In this document: positions 24,777-34,004 of the stretch, piece after piece
Position numbering within the stretch: position 1 is the first letter of the stretch
Layout of the letters: each line of letters starts with the position of its first letter
Assembly (NCBI GenBank): GCA_964520525.1
Contig: CAZFNR010000007.1
Location: forward strand, 12,530-76,529
Length of the DNA stretch: 64,000 bases
Reading direction: 5' to 3'
From: JAJPXC01 sp964520525
Lineage (GTDB): Bacteria > Bacteroidota > Bacteroidia > Bacteroidales > Muribaculaceae
The notes under the pieces: model-generated
Told to the model about the DNA's origin: nothing
Seen by the model: the letters and a program-made list of their open reading frames with translations, nothing else
Database searches by the model: none
Translations under genes and position numbers: made by a program

Positions 24777-25385
24777 CTAATTGACCTGCGGGTTTTGAGG
24801 GTGATAGAGCCAGCCGCGGTAAGGGCGACCCATTGAACGCACTGTGCGATGCCAGTAGCCATCATCGCTACCGACAAGCAAGTGGCTGATGTCATGAATC
24901 GGAGTGACAGCCCACACATTTTTTTTTAATTCGCCATCAAGTTGCTCTACGCCCCATCCGCTATATCCGATGAAGAAACGCACATTCCCATCAATAGGAT
25001 ACCCTGAATTGACATAGTCAATCATAACGCCAAAATCTCCTCCAATCCATAAACCCGGAACAATTTCCGTGCTATTAGGTATGATATTCCCGAGACGATG
25101 GATGAAATAGAGTCTTTCGCACGATAGCGGACCTCCGCAAAACACTGTGATATCAGACTTTCTATTGACCGATTTCACAAGTTCACCAAGAGAATAGGCC
25201 GTTGGCTTATTCAACACAATCCCCATCGCTTCTTGCCGGGGTTCATAATCGACAAGACATATAACAGAATGATTGAAATACTGTTCTTTCAAGAACGGCT
25301 CAGAGACAAGCAATGACCCGCGCCGCGGTACACCACTGTCAATTTCGATATTAAAAAGTAATGATTGTAAATCTATCATTTTCAA
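24777..25385 (-). CDS. YqgE/AlgH family protein
   Basis: About 200 residues, cytosolic. Family hallmarks: RRGSLLVSEPFLKEQYFNHSVICLV near the N-terminus, GIVLNKPT, FCGGPLSCERLYFIHR, GGDFGVMIDYVNSG and the C-terminal FFIGYSGWGVEQLDGEL. The biochemical role of the family is not settled. M1 or M3 may be the start. It precedes the calcineurin-propeller gene by 54 bp on the same strand. Confidence 0.93.
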   Translation of the reverse strand: MKMIDLQSLLFNIEIDSGVPRRGSLLVSEPFLKEQYFNHSVICLVDYEPRQEAMGIVLNKPTAYSLGELVKSVNRKSDITVFCGGPLSCERLYFIHRLGNIIPNSTEIVPGLWIGGDFGVMIDYVNSGYPIDGNVRFFIGYSGWGVEQLDGELKKNVWAVTPIHDISHLLVGSDDGYWHRTVRSMGRPYRGWLYHPQNPQVN

Positions 25386-25497
25386 GAGAGAGTATAAGCT
25401 ATAGAGTTAGATTATATAATGCACTACTAAGTTACTAATAAATATCAGAATACAATGCAAACATTACCAAAAAGTTTAAGCAATCATCCGACTGATT

Positions 25498-26991
25498 TTA
25501 AAAATTACGAGATTGACCTCTTCGAGCGGCATCTATACGTAGCAAAATGAAAAGCAACAGAGTAAAACCGAGCAGAGACGAACCGCCGTAACTAAAAAAC
25601 GGCAACGGAATTCCAATAACCGGACATAAACCTATGACCATTCCGATGTTGATGCAGAAATGGAAAATGAAAATGCTCGCCACACAGTAGGCATAGACGC
25701 GGCCAAAAACCGTCGGTTGGCGTTCGGCTATGCTGATTACCCTTAGCGTGAGCATTATAAACAACAGCATAACAGTCGTAGTCCCAATAAACCCCTCCTC
25801 TTCGCCTATTGTGCAAAAGATAAAGTCGGTATGCTGTTCCGGCACATATTTCAATTTAGTCTGTGTCCCTTTCAAAAATCCCTTCCCGGCAAATCCGCCT
25901 GAACCGATTGCGATTTTCGATTGGTTGACGTTATAGCCGTGGTGGCGCAAATCTTGTTCCATTCCCAGTGTCACTTTGATGCGCATCTGTTGATGAGGTT
26001 GAAGCACGTTATTGAACACATAGTTGACCGAAAATAAGAATGTCATAGACAAAACGACGGTCGAGAGTGTTATGGCTATCTTGCGGGAATGGGTTTTTAT
26101 CAACTCTATCACACAGTAGGCCGACGCTACTCCTATTACCGTGAAAAAGTACCAGTAACCCGGTATCTCGACTCCGCACCAGCTGAGGATTGCGGTCAAA
26201 ATCGCAGTCCCGGCAAACCAAGCGAAGACGTTGCGTGTTGCCATAATGTTGCGACAATAAACCATAAGCATAGTCACCATCGTGAGCATTATCAGCACAA
26301 ACACCGCAAAAACACCAGTAGAAATTCCCATTGTCAATGTTGTCGAATACTTTACACCTACGACAAATATTACCACAGCAAACACCGCAGCCAATAGCAC
26401 CAACCCGCTCATGCCCTCGCGGTATAACACGAAAAACAAGGCCAAATAGGCAAGTGACGAACCGGTCTCTTTCTGTGCTAAAATCAGCACGATGGGGATG
26501 AAGATAATTGCCAATGCTCTGACGTAGTTACTCTTTTGGGCGTTTAACGAAAAGTTGTAACCGCTAAACAATTTGGCAAGAGCAAGTGATGTGGCAAATT
26601 TAGCAAACTCGGCAGGTTGTATCGAGATTGGGCCAAGCACTATCCAAGATCTGGAGCCCTTGATATCAGGGGCTATAAAGATGGTCAGCACGAGTATCAA
26701 CACCATAACCGTGTATATCGGATAGGCGTAGGTATCATACATTCGCGCGTCAATCAGCAGCAACACAAACCCGACGAGAAGGCTGACAAATATCCACCTT
26801 ATCTGTTTGCCCGAAAACTCGGTAAAGTCCATTATGCTCGAATTGTCGAAGTCGTAGCTCGCGGCATAAATGCTCACAGCTCCGGCGACGACGAGTATCA
26901 GGTAGATGACTACCGTAAACCAGTCAATGTTGCGAAATGGTGACTCCTTAATGTTTCTTGACTCCACTGAATATCTTTGTGTTTGACTCAA
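25498..26991 (-). CDS. rodA: Rod-shape-determining SEDS glycosyltransferase RodA
   Basis: 497 residues with ten or more membrane helices. SEDS protein that polymerises lipid II glycan strands for cell elongation together with PBP2. Key stretches: PAEFAKFATSLALAKLFSGY, QKETGSSLAYLALFFVLYREG, EQHTDFIFCTIGEEEGFIG and GIPLPFFSYGGSSLLG. It overlaps the end of mrdA by up to 44 bp; an internal GTG (26967) would reduce that. A longer periplasmic loop lies mid-protein. Last gene of the mre operon. Confidence 0.95.
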   Translation of the reverse strand: MSQTQRYSVESRNIKESPFRNIDWFTVVIYLILVVAGAVSIYAASYDFDNSSIMDFTEFSGKQIRWIFVSLLVGFVLLLIDARMYDTYAYPIYTVMVLILVLTIFIAPDIKGSRSWIVLGPISIQPAEFAKFATSLALAKLFSGYNFSLNAQKSNYVRALAIIFIPIVLILAQKETGSSLAYLALFFVLYREGMSGLVLLAAVFAVVIFVVGVKYSTTLTMGISTGVFAVFVLIMLTMVTMLMVYCRNIMATRNVFAWFAGTAILTAILSWCGVEIPGYWYFFTVIGVASAYCVIELIKTHSRKIAITLSTVVLSMTFLFSVNYVFNNVLQPHQQMRIKVTLGMEQDLRHHGYNVNQSKIAIGSGGFAGKGFLKGTQTKLKYVPEQHTDFIFCTIGEEEGFIGTTTVMLLFIMLTLRVISIAERQPTVFGRVYAYCVASIFIFHFCINIGMVIGLCPVIGIPLPFFSYGGSSLLGFTLLLFILLRIDAARRGQSRNF

Positions 26992-28813
26992 ACATACGCT
27001 GTTCGAGATATTTACGTTGCGGCGATATTTTGCCAGTTAAATATTTTTCAATCACCAAGCTTCCTATGGGCACGCCATAGGTGGCTCCAAATCCTGCGTT
27101 TTCAACGTAGACGCAGACTGCTATCTTTGGATCGTGATAGGGAGCGAAACCTATGAATGCCGAGTGGTCGCGCCCGTGTGGGTTTTGCGCAGTGCCGGTT
27201 TTGCCACAAACTTCCACGTCGGGAAGATTGGCTATGCGGCACGTGCCTCCGGTGACAGCCATACGCATACCCTCGGCAACGTCGTCAAAGTGGCGCGATT
27301 CGATTGTAGGTGTGCGTCGTTGTAGCAATTCGGTAGGCATAACTGTGTCTTTAATTTCTTTTACCACGTGGGGCGTAATAAACCACCCGCGGTTGGCGAT
27401 GGTGGCGCAAAGGTTGGCAATCTGTAACGGTGTAGCCAATATCTCGCCTTGGCCTATAGATATTGAAATAACGGTGTTAGCGCTCCAACGTCCTTCTCCG
27501 TAAATCTTATTATAGAACTTGGCATTCGGGATGAATCCGCGGCCTTCACTCGGCAAGTCTACTCCCAATCGGTAGCCATAGCCCAATGACACAAGATGCT
27601 TTTTCCATACCTCAAACGCATTAGCCGTGCCACCATACTTTGACCTTTTGTTATCTATCATCGCTTTGAATCCCCAGCAAAAGTATGCGTTGCACGATGT
27701 TTGCAAGGCCGGTTTGAGGTTAATTGGTGACCCGTGGGAGTGGCAACCGACTTTAAGACCGCCCGAAATGAAACCGTGATAACAAGGGTAAGACGTCGAC
27801 AGGTTGACGATATTCTCCTGGAGAAAAATCAGCCCTTGGCTAGGCTTGAATGTCGACCCGGGCGGATATGCGCCCATTAGCGCTCGGTCAAACAGGGGCT
27901 TCTCTCGATCCCTAACCAAGGCGGCGTAATTGGCACCGCGTTGGCGTCCGACGAGTAAAGTCGGGTCGTATGTGGGGCTTGACACCAATGCTAGAATTTC
28001 TCCGGTCTCGGGCTCAACCGCCACTACAGCTCCGATTTTATTGACCATCAGACTTTCGGCGTATTGTTGCAACTCCAAGTCGAGACTAAGCTTTAGATCT
28101 CGTCCCGATACCGGTGCTACATCTTTTGCGCCGTTGTCGTAACGACCTTTTATACGGCCATGTACATCTCTGATTAAGATTTCCACTCCTTTCTCGCCGC
28201 GAAGATACTCCTCATAGCTTTTTTCGACTCCGAGGTCGCCGCAGTAGTCTCCGCTTTGATAGTAAGGGTCGCGCTCTATGTCTTTTGCCGATACTTCGCG
28301 AATGTTGCCTAACACGTTGGCAGCGGTTTTATGGGCATATTGCCTTAGAATCCTTTTCTGAATGAAAAAGCCGGGATAGCGGTAAAGCTTTTCTTGCAGT
28401 CGGCCGTAGTCTTCAGCCGAGAGGTGACTAATGAGACGTTGAGGAGTGTATGACGAATACCCGGGATTCATGCGTTTGTCTTTCATATCTGATAGACGTT
28501 TTCGCAATTGGTCGGGAGTGAGATTGAGCGTGTGGCAAAAATCAAGCGTGTCAAGCTCTTTGACGTCGCGCGGTATCATCATCACATCATATGCGGGCTG
28601 GTTAAATACAATCAGCTTGCCGTTGCGGTCATATATCAATCCTCGAGAGGGGTATTGCGTCTTGTTGAGAAACGCATTAATGTCAGCGTATTCCTTGTAG
28701 CGGCTATCGGCGATTTGAAGCTCATAAAGCCGTATAGTGTATATAATTGCTATTAGAATAAGGAATCCGCCGATTACGTATTTTCGTTTCTCAAGGTTAT
28801 AGTCTTTTCGCAT
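26948..28813 (-). CDS. mrdA: Penicillin-binding protein 2 (elongasome transpeptidase)
   Basis: 621 residues: an N-terminal membrane anchor (YVIGGFLILIAIIYTIRLYELQIADSR), a PBP dimerisation domain with the stretch YPSRGLIYDRNGKLIV, and a transpeptidase domain with SxxK in GSTFKPSQ, SxN in SCNAY and KTG in CGKTGTAQNP. It cross-links peptidoglycan during rod elongation and is a beta-lactam target. It overlaps mreD by 17 bp and rodA at its 3' end. Confidence 0.96.
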   Translation of the reverse strand: MRKDYNLEKRKYVIGGFLILIAIIYTIRLYELQIADSRYKEYADINAFLNKTQYPSRGLIYDRNGKLIVFNQPAYDVMMIPRDVKELDTLDFCHTLNLTPDQLRKRLSDMKDKRMNPGYSSYTPQRLISHLSAEDYGRLQEKLYRYPGFFIQKRILRQYAHKTAANVLGNIREVSAKDIERDPYYQSGDYCGDLGVEKSYEEYLRGEKGVEILIRDVHGRIKGRYDNGAKDVAPVSGRDLKLSLDLELQQYAESLMVNKIGAVVAVEPETGEILALVSSPTYDPTLLVGRQRGANYAALVRDREKPLFDRALMGAYPPGSTFKPSQGLIFLQENIVNLSTSYPCYHGFISGGLKVGCHSHGSPINLKPALQTSCNAYFCWGFKAMIDNKRSKYGGTANAFEVWKKHLVSLGYGYRLGVDLPSEGRGFIPNAKFYNKIYGEGRWSANTVISISIGQGEILATPLQIANLCATIANRGWFITPHVVKEIKDTVMPTELLQRRTPTIESRHFDDVAEGMRMAVTGGTCRIANLPDVEVCGKTGTAQNPHGRDHSAFIGFAPYHDPKIAVCVYVENAGFGATYGVPIGSLVIEKYLTGKISPQRKYLEQRMFESNTKIFSGVKKH

Positions 28814-29318
28814 GTCGTCTTATGCTAAGGCTGTCTATGCCTAAAATAAGAAAAAATGTCAATACGCTGCTACCTACGATTCGCAATAGTAATCTAAGCG
28901 GGTTAAACAGTGAGAAAGACTCTATGGTGAAATACAAAAAACTATATATCACCACCATAGTAATCAGATATTTCATAAACACGCCTAAGCCGAGCGATCT
29001 TATCGACGGTTCGGGGTAAGTCAAATCTTCTTCTCTTGGGAAATACAGTCTTAGCACAGGCTTTTTAAGCGTGGCGAATATTGTACAAGTGAGTGCATTC
29101 ATGCCCTGAGTGTCAGAAAAAATATCAATTGTCAATCCCATGAGAAACGATAATGACATCATCCAATTTAGACCAAGTGTTACAGGCAGTTTTATGATAA
29201 AATAGATAAATACTAACGGCAAAGCTACATTAAAAAGGAACAGATGGTTAAATATAATCACCTGAGCGGCAACAAGCACTACAAACAATAATATGAAATT
29301 AAGTATCGATTTAGCCAT
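28797..29318 (-). CDS. mreD: Rod shape-determining protein MreD
   Basis: 173 residues, about five membrane helices, a poorly conserved but recognisable MreD with MSLSFLMGLTIDIFSDTQGMNALTCT in the middle. It is an inner-membrane scaffold of the elongasome. Identification rests on topology plus its place between mreC and mrdA. Confidence 0.92.
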   Translation of the reverse strand: MAKSILNFILLFVVLVAAQVIIFNHLFLFNVALPLVFIYFIIKLPVTLGLNWMMSLSFLMGLTIDIFSDTQGMNALTCTIFATLKKPVLRLYFPREEDLTYPEPSIRSLGLGVFMKYLITMVVIYSFLYFTIESFSLFNPLRLLLRIVGSSVLTFFLILGIDSLSIRRHAKRL

Positions 29319-29345
29319 TAGTCTCTTAGTTATCGCCGTTTAACC

Positions 29346-30206
29346 TTAATTAGTGCTGCCGTTCTCAAATAAATCCTCGGTTTCAACGCGTTCTATTTCA
29401 GTTTTCAGAGCGTTTGAAACGATTCTGACTGTGCTGAGTTGTGAAAAATCAGTCAACAATTTGACGCGCAAGGTAAAGAAGTTGTCGTTTGAACCGTGCG
29501 CTTTGCCGACAACGGTGCCGACGGGAATCCCTTCGGGAAATACCGCAGAGTAGCCGCTCGTGACAATCGTGTCACCTTGTTTGAAGACGGTGTGCTTGGG
29601 CAACTCTTCCAACACGGCTTCTTCGTAGGTCACGCCGTCCCATACGAGCGAGCCGAAACAATCGCTGCCTTTCACGCGGCACGATAAGCGGAAGTTGGGG
29701 TTGAGCAACGAAATGATTCGAGCGCTATGGGGAGCAACGATATTTACCACGCCGACCACACCGTTTTGGTCCACAACGCCCATCTCAGGCTTGACTCCGT
29801 CAAGCTCTCCCTTTTCAATAGTTATGTAATTATAAGGGCGCGTGATGCTGTTGTTTATCACATGGGCGAGTATGAAACTGTAAGGATTCAATGCCTCGTC
29901 GACGGTCATCGTGTCGGCATAAGCTGCTTCTTGATACAATCGGAGTCGGTGGCGGAGGCCAATCACCTCGGTTTCCAAACTCGCATTGCGGCGTTGCAGG
30001 TCTTCGTTAATGTCGCGCAAGTGGAAGTATGATGTAAAAGCATTGGCCTCCTCATATACAGAGGAAGCCAACTTTCCGGCCGATGTCATATAGACATGGT
30101 GATGATATGGATTACGCTCAAATAATAACACGCAAGAAACGATCACATAGAATGTGAACACAAAAACAGAACTATATCTAACCAAAAAGCTGAATAGACT
30201 GCGCAC
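29346..30206 (-). CDS. mreC: Rod shape-determining protein MreC
   Basis: 286 residues: one N-terminal membrane helix (VRYSSVFVFTFYVIVSCVLLF), a coiled coil at about residues 60-95 (LRDINEDLQRRNASLETEV), then the periplasmic beta domain with INNSITRPYNYITIEKG, GVVDQNGVVGVV and GDTIVTSGYSAVFPEGIPVG. It links MreB to PBP2 and regulates cell-wall growth. 27 bp upstream of mreD and 22 bp after mreB. Confidence 0.95.
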   Translation of the reverse strand: MRSLFSFLVRYSSVFVFTFYVIVSCVLLFERNPYHHHVYMTSAGKLASSVYEEANAFTSYFHLRDINEDLQRRNASLETEVIGLRHRLRLYQEAAYADTMTVDEALNPYSFILAHVINNSITRPYNYITIEKGELDGVKPEMGVVDQNGVVGVVNIVAPHSARIISLLNPNFRLSCRVKGSDCFGSLVWDGVTYEEAVLEELPKHTVFKQGDTIVTSGYSAVFPEGIPVGTVVGKAHGSNDNFFTLRVKLLTDFSQLSTVRIVSNALKTEIERVETEDLFENGSTN

Positions 30207-30228
30207 TGTTCCTTACTCCCTTGATAGA

Positions 30229-31245
30229 TTATCTGATTAAGAATGAGAAATTCTGAATATTCTTCAATGCCACGCCGGTACCTTTTGCCACTGCGAGCAA
30301 TGGGTCTTCGGCGATGTGGAACTGAATGCCAATTTTATCGGTCAAGCGTTTGTCTAAACCACGGATTAAAGCACCGCCACCGGCGAGCCATATCCCATTT
30401 CTGACAATGTCAGCATATAATTCGGGAGGTGTTTGCTCCAATGCACTCAATACTGCCGCTTCAATCTTTGATATGGATTTTTCTATGCAATGTGAAATTT
30501 CCTGATACGATACAGGAACTTCCATCGGTAGGGCTGTCATTTGGTTAGGGCCATGCACAATGAAATCTTCGGGCGGATTATCAAGTTCAGTCAACGCAGA
30601 CCCGACATTTATCTTTATCTGTTCTGCTGTACGCTCTCCGACTTTCACATTGTGGGCGCGACGCATATGCGACTGGATGTCATCTGTGAGATCATCACCG
30701 GCAATCTGGATGCTCTTGTTGCTGACAATTCCGCCAAGTGAGATAACGGCTATTTCAGTAGTGCCACCACCTATATCGACAATCATGTTGCCCTCAGCAG
30801 CTTCAACATCAAGGCCAATGCCGAGAGCAGCCGCCATGGGTTCATATATCATGTAGACATCACGTCCTCCGGCGTGTTCCGACGAATCGCGCACAGCACG
30901 AATCTCAACCTCTGTTGACCCGGATGGAATACCTACAACCATACGCAATGACGGTGAGAACCAACTTTTGGAACTTGCTTTTTTAACGAGGCCGCGAATC
31001 ATTAGCTCGGCTGCATTAAAATCGGCAATAACGCCTTTACGCAATGGACGCACGGTGCGTATATGGTCATTCTCTTTCCCTTGCATCTGTTGAGCCTCTT
31101 TGCCGACTGCTATTAATTTGTCGGTACGGCGGTCAAGGGCGACAATTGACGGCTCATCAATCACAATTTTCCCGTTATGGATAATAATTGTGTTGGCGGT
31201 ACCAAGGTCGATTGCAATTTCTTTAGTGAGGGAGAAAAGTCTCAT
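30229..31245 (-). CDS. mreB: Actin-like cell-shape protein MreB
   Basis: 338 residues, cytosolic actin homologue forming membrane-bound filaments that steer cell-wall synthesis. Phosphate-binding loops IAIDLGTANT near residue 10 and IVDIGGGTTEIAVISLGG at about 160; adenosine-binding LAGGGALIRGLDKRL near 290. The N-terminal MRLFSL may be a short amphipathic membrane-binding stretch. Lies 30 bp after purH. Confidence 0.96.
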   Translation of the reverse strand: MRLFSLTKEIAIDLGTANTIIIHNGKIVIDEPSIVALDRRTDKLIAVGKEAQQMQGKENDHIRTVRPLRKGVIADFNAAELMIRGLVKKASSKSWFSPSLRMVVGIPSGSTEVEIRAVRDSSEHAGGRDVYMIYEPMAAALGIGLDVEAAEGNMIVDIGGGTTEIAVISLGGIVSNKSIQIAGDDLTDDIQSHMRRAHNVKVGERTAEQIKINVGSALTELDNPPEDFIVHGPNQMTALPMEVPVSYQEISHCIEKSISKIEAAVLSALEQTPPELYADIVRNGIWLAGGGALIRGLDKRLTDKIGIQFHIAEDPLLAVAKGTGVALKNIQNFSFLIR

Positions 31246-31275
31246 GGGAATAATCGAGTAGGGGAGGTTTCTATA

Positions 31276-32802
31276 TTAATGTTTAAAATGGCGTATACCT
31301 GTAGTAACCATAGCGACACCGCTTGCGTTACAATAGTCAATTGACTCGTTATCGCGAACCGAACCACCAGGTTGAATAACGGCGGTGATTCCGGCCTCAT
31401 GAGCGATTTGGACACAGTCAGGGAAGGGGAAGAATGCGTCTGAGGCCATTACCGCACCGTTGAGGTCGAAGCCGAATGATTGAGCCTTAGCAATAGCTTG
31501 TTTCAAGGCATCAACTCGTGATGTTTGTCCGACGCCACTGGCACACAACTGGCCGTTTTTAGCAAGTACTATGGCATTGCTCTTGCTGTGCTTAACAATT
31601 TTGTTTGCGAAAAGCAAATCAGCTACTTGTTCTGGTGAAACAGCCTTTTCCGTTACTTGTGTGAGATCGTCTGAGGTCTCAACTTTGAGGTCACGGTCTT
31701 GGACTAAAGCCCCGTTAAGGACTGTGCGAACTTGTTTCTTAGTAGTGTTTTTGATTTTTTGCACTAAGATAATTCGGTTCTTTTTTTGCTCTAAGATTTC
31801 CAACGCATCCTCATCATATGCGGGAGCGATAACGACTTCAAAGAAAATTTTATTGATTTCCTCTGCAGTCACAGCATCAATAGTGCGATTAGCTATGAGT
31901 ACACCACCAAACGCAGAGACCGGATCGCCGGCCAAAGCGTCTTTCCATGCATCTAACACAGTAGAACGTGTGGCGAGTCCACAAGCGTTATTGTGCTTCA
32001 ATACAGCAAATGTGGGTTCATTAAATTCAGAAATGAGGGACACCGCAGCATCAATGTCAAGAAGATTGTTGTAGGAAATCTCTTTTCCATGTAGTTTCTC
32101 AAACATTGCATCAAGGTCTCCAAAGAATACCCCTTTTTGATGAGGATTCTCTCCATAGCGCATTGGCTTTGAACCGTCAATAGCCAGACGAAGAGCCGAG
32201 GGTGTTTCATCTCCATCAAAGTATGAGAAAATAGAGCTGTCATAAGAAGATGATACCGCGAAAGCTTCTTTTGCAAACCATCTGCGCTCAGCCAAAGTCG
32301 ACTCAGCCCCTCGTTTTTTAAGCATTTCGGCAAGAGGGGAGTACTGGTCTTTAGAGGCTACGATAACCACATCGTTGTAGTTCTTTGCGGCTGCCCTGAT
32401 TAAAGAAATACCACCTATATCTATTTTTTCAATAATGTCATCATCAGATGCTCCGGAAGCGACTGTATCAACAAACGGATATAAATCAACGATTACAAGA
32501 TCGATTTCGGGAATTTCGTAAGTCGCGATTTGTTCTTTATCGCCGGAATTGTCTCGACGATTAAGGATACCGCCAAACACTTTAGGATGAAGCGTCTTGA
32601 CGCGACCACCAAGAATCGAAGGGTAACCCGTGAGTGCCTCGACAGCATCACACTGGTAGCCAAGCGACTCGATGAATGATTTAGTACCACCGGTAGAAAG
32701 AAACTTTACACCGTCTTTATTCAAGAGAGATAAAATCTCGTCAAGCCCGTCTTTGTGATAAACCGAGATGAGCGCGGTCTTAATTTTTTTTGCGTCAGCC
32801 AT
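31276..32802 (-). CDS. purH: Bifunctional AICAR formyltransferase / IMP cyclohydrolase
   Basis: Last two steps of de novo IMP synthesis. It is 508 residues from MADAKKIKTAL; the frame is open seven codons further to 32823. The N-terminal IMP cyclohydrolase domain has ALISVYHKDGLDEIL, STGGTKSFIE and GGRVKTLHPK. The C-terminal transformylase has RYGENPHQKG, the catalytic Lys-His in VLKHNNACG, and SDAFFPFPDC. A -7 box at 32841-32834 gives a short leader and makes the shorter start likely. It heads the mreBCD-mrdA-rodA operon. Confidence 0.96.
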   Translation of the reverse strand: MADAKKIKTALISVYHKDGLDEILSLLNKDGVKFLSTGGTKSFIESLGYQCDAVEALTGYPSILGGRVKTLHPKVFGGILNRRDNSGDKEQIATYEIPEIDLVIVDLYPFVDTVASGASDDDIIEKIDIGGISLIRAAAKNYNDVVIVASKDQYSPLAEMLKKRGAESTLAERRWFAKEAFAVSSSYDSSIFSYFDGDETPSALRLAIDGSKPMRYGENPHQKGVFFGDLDAMFEKLHGKEISYNNLLDIDAAVSLISEFNEPTFAVLKHNNACGLATRSTVLDAWKDALAGDPVSAFGGVLIANRTIDAVTAEEINKIFFEVVIAPAYDEDALEILEQKKNRIILVQKIKNTTKKQVRTVLNGALVQDRDLKVETSDDLTQVTEKAVSPEQVADLLFANKIVKHSKSNAIVLAKNGQLCASGVGQTSRVDALKQAIAKAQSFGFDLNGAVMASDAFFPFPDCVQIAHEAGITAVIQPGGSVRDNESIDYCNASGVAMVTTGIRHFKH

Positions 32803-32833
32803 ATATTGTGCTATGATTTTCAAAACTTGGCTG

Positions 32834-32841
32834 CAAATTTA
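32834..32841 (-). promoter_or_regulatory. Promoter -7 element (TAAATTTG) for the purH-mre operon
   Basis: Exact TAnnTTTG match on the minus strand, 32 bp upstream of the chosen purH ATG, predicted transcription start near 32829. No clear TTTG at the -33 distance. Confidence 0.5.
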
Positions 32842-32879
32842 CAAAAATTTACGGTCACAGTCGTAATGTTCCATGCTTT

Positions 32880-33329
32880 TTATTGCAGTATCTGTTTTGC
32901 GTGGTCTTTAGTCTTAATTTCCTTTGGTCCGATAATACGTTCGATTATTCCATCTGATGAGATTATGAAAGTGGTGCGAAAAGTTCCCATATATTTTCGT
33001 CCACACATCGACTTTTCGCCCCACACGCCGAACGCTTCGACCAAAGTGTGGTCAGTGTCAGCGATAAGCGGGAAAGGTAGACTGTTTTTCTCGATGAAAC
33101 GACGGTGTGAGCTATCGCTATCCACGCTCACTCCAATCACCTGGAAACCTGCCGCATGCAGAGCGTTGTTGTTGTCGCGGAGATTGCACGCTTCGGCTGT
33201 GCAGCCAGGTGTCGAATCTTTGGGATAGAAGTAGAGGGCTATCTTTTTACCCGGGAAGTCGGAACGTTTGATCTCGTTCCCGTTCTGGTCTAATCCCAGT
33301 CGGTCGGGGGCTATGTCTCCTAATGTCAT
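32880..33329 (-). CDS. bcp: Thioredoxin-dependent thiol peroxidase (BCP type)
   Basis: 149-residue peroxiredoxin that reduces peroxides with thioredoxin. The peroxidatic cysteine is in STPGCTAEAC, with a second cysteine five residues on, the classical BCP pattern for an intramolecular disulfide. FPGKKIALYFYPKDSTPG is the thioredoxin-fold strand-loop. It is the last gene of the long rny-to-bcp run and lies 56 bp after the DUF4468 gene. Confidence 0.96.
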   Translation of the reverse strand: MTLGDIAPDRLGLDQNGNEIKRSDFPGKKIALYFYPKDSTPGCTAEACNLRDNNNALHAAGFQVIGVSVDSDSSHRRFIEKNSLPFPLIADTDHTLVEAFGVWGEKSMCGRKYMGTFRTTFIISSDGIIERIIGPKEIKTKDHAKQILQ

Positions 33330-33385
33330 TTGGTTGATGGATTCCTAAGTTTGGGTCAATATTGTCGGCTGTTTTTTCAGATGTC

Positions 33386-33958
33386 TCACCAGTCGTTTTC
33401 TTCAGATGTCTCGTAGTTTTTTACACGGCTGATTAGCTCGCCTAAAAATTCGTCGAAATGCTTGTTGATTTGGTCTACCATATCTTTTTCGCGAATTTCA
33501 CCGTCATCTTTGAATAAGTGTCCTTTGCGGTTAAGGCTGGTGTTGACGCTCAAAGCGCTCCCTTTGCCTATTTCGATTATGGAGTGACGGCATTTGAGCG
33601 ACGAGAGGGTGGGGGCGTCGATGCGTATGCGGTTGGGTTTGAATTTGATTTCAACACTCCAGTTTGCCGAATATTTATCTTTTATTCCTGCAAGATAGTC
33701 TTTGGCAATCTTCATCCCTTCACACGTCACGATAATGATGTCGGGCTCGTTATATTTCAAGTCATAATCACGTGACTTAAGCATAGATGTCAACACGGTT
33801 TTGGTGCGTTGAAACAGTTGTTTTTGAGTGCCTTTGACTTTTTCGACTATAAAGTCTTTGCCATCTTCGGTCTGTATGCCGTCGGCTGTCAATTTAAACT
33901 GTGCAGCAAGCAACATCGGCATTGCCAACATCATGAGCATAAAAAATATTTTTTTCAT
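33386..33958 (-). CDS. DUF4468 domain-containing exported protein
   Basis: 190 residues from MKKIFFMLMMLAMPMLLAAQ, a clear signal peptide, so periplasmic or outer-membrane associated. The mature part is the Bacteroidota DUF4468 domain (VEKVKGTQKQLFQRTKTVLT, VTCEGMK, WSVEIKFKPNRIRI), then a helical tail. The function is unknown. The frame extends to 34003 but the added residues precede the signal. Confidence 0.83.
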   Translation of the reverse strand: MKKIFFMLMMLAMPMLLAAQFKLTADGIQTEDGKDFIVEKVKGTQKQLFQRTKTVLTSMLKSRDYDLKYNEPDIIIVTCEGMKIAKDYLAGIKDKYSANWSVEIKFKPNRIRIDAPTLSSLKCRHSIIEIGKGSALSVNTSLNRKGHLFKDDGEIREKDMVDQINKHFDEFLGELISRVKNYETSEENDW

Positions 33959-34004
33959 CGTCGGTCGTGTTAAAAGATTGAATGATAGTCGCAAATATAA
34001 CAAT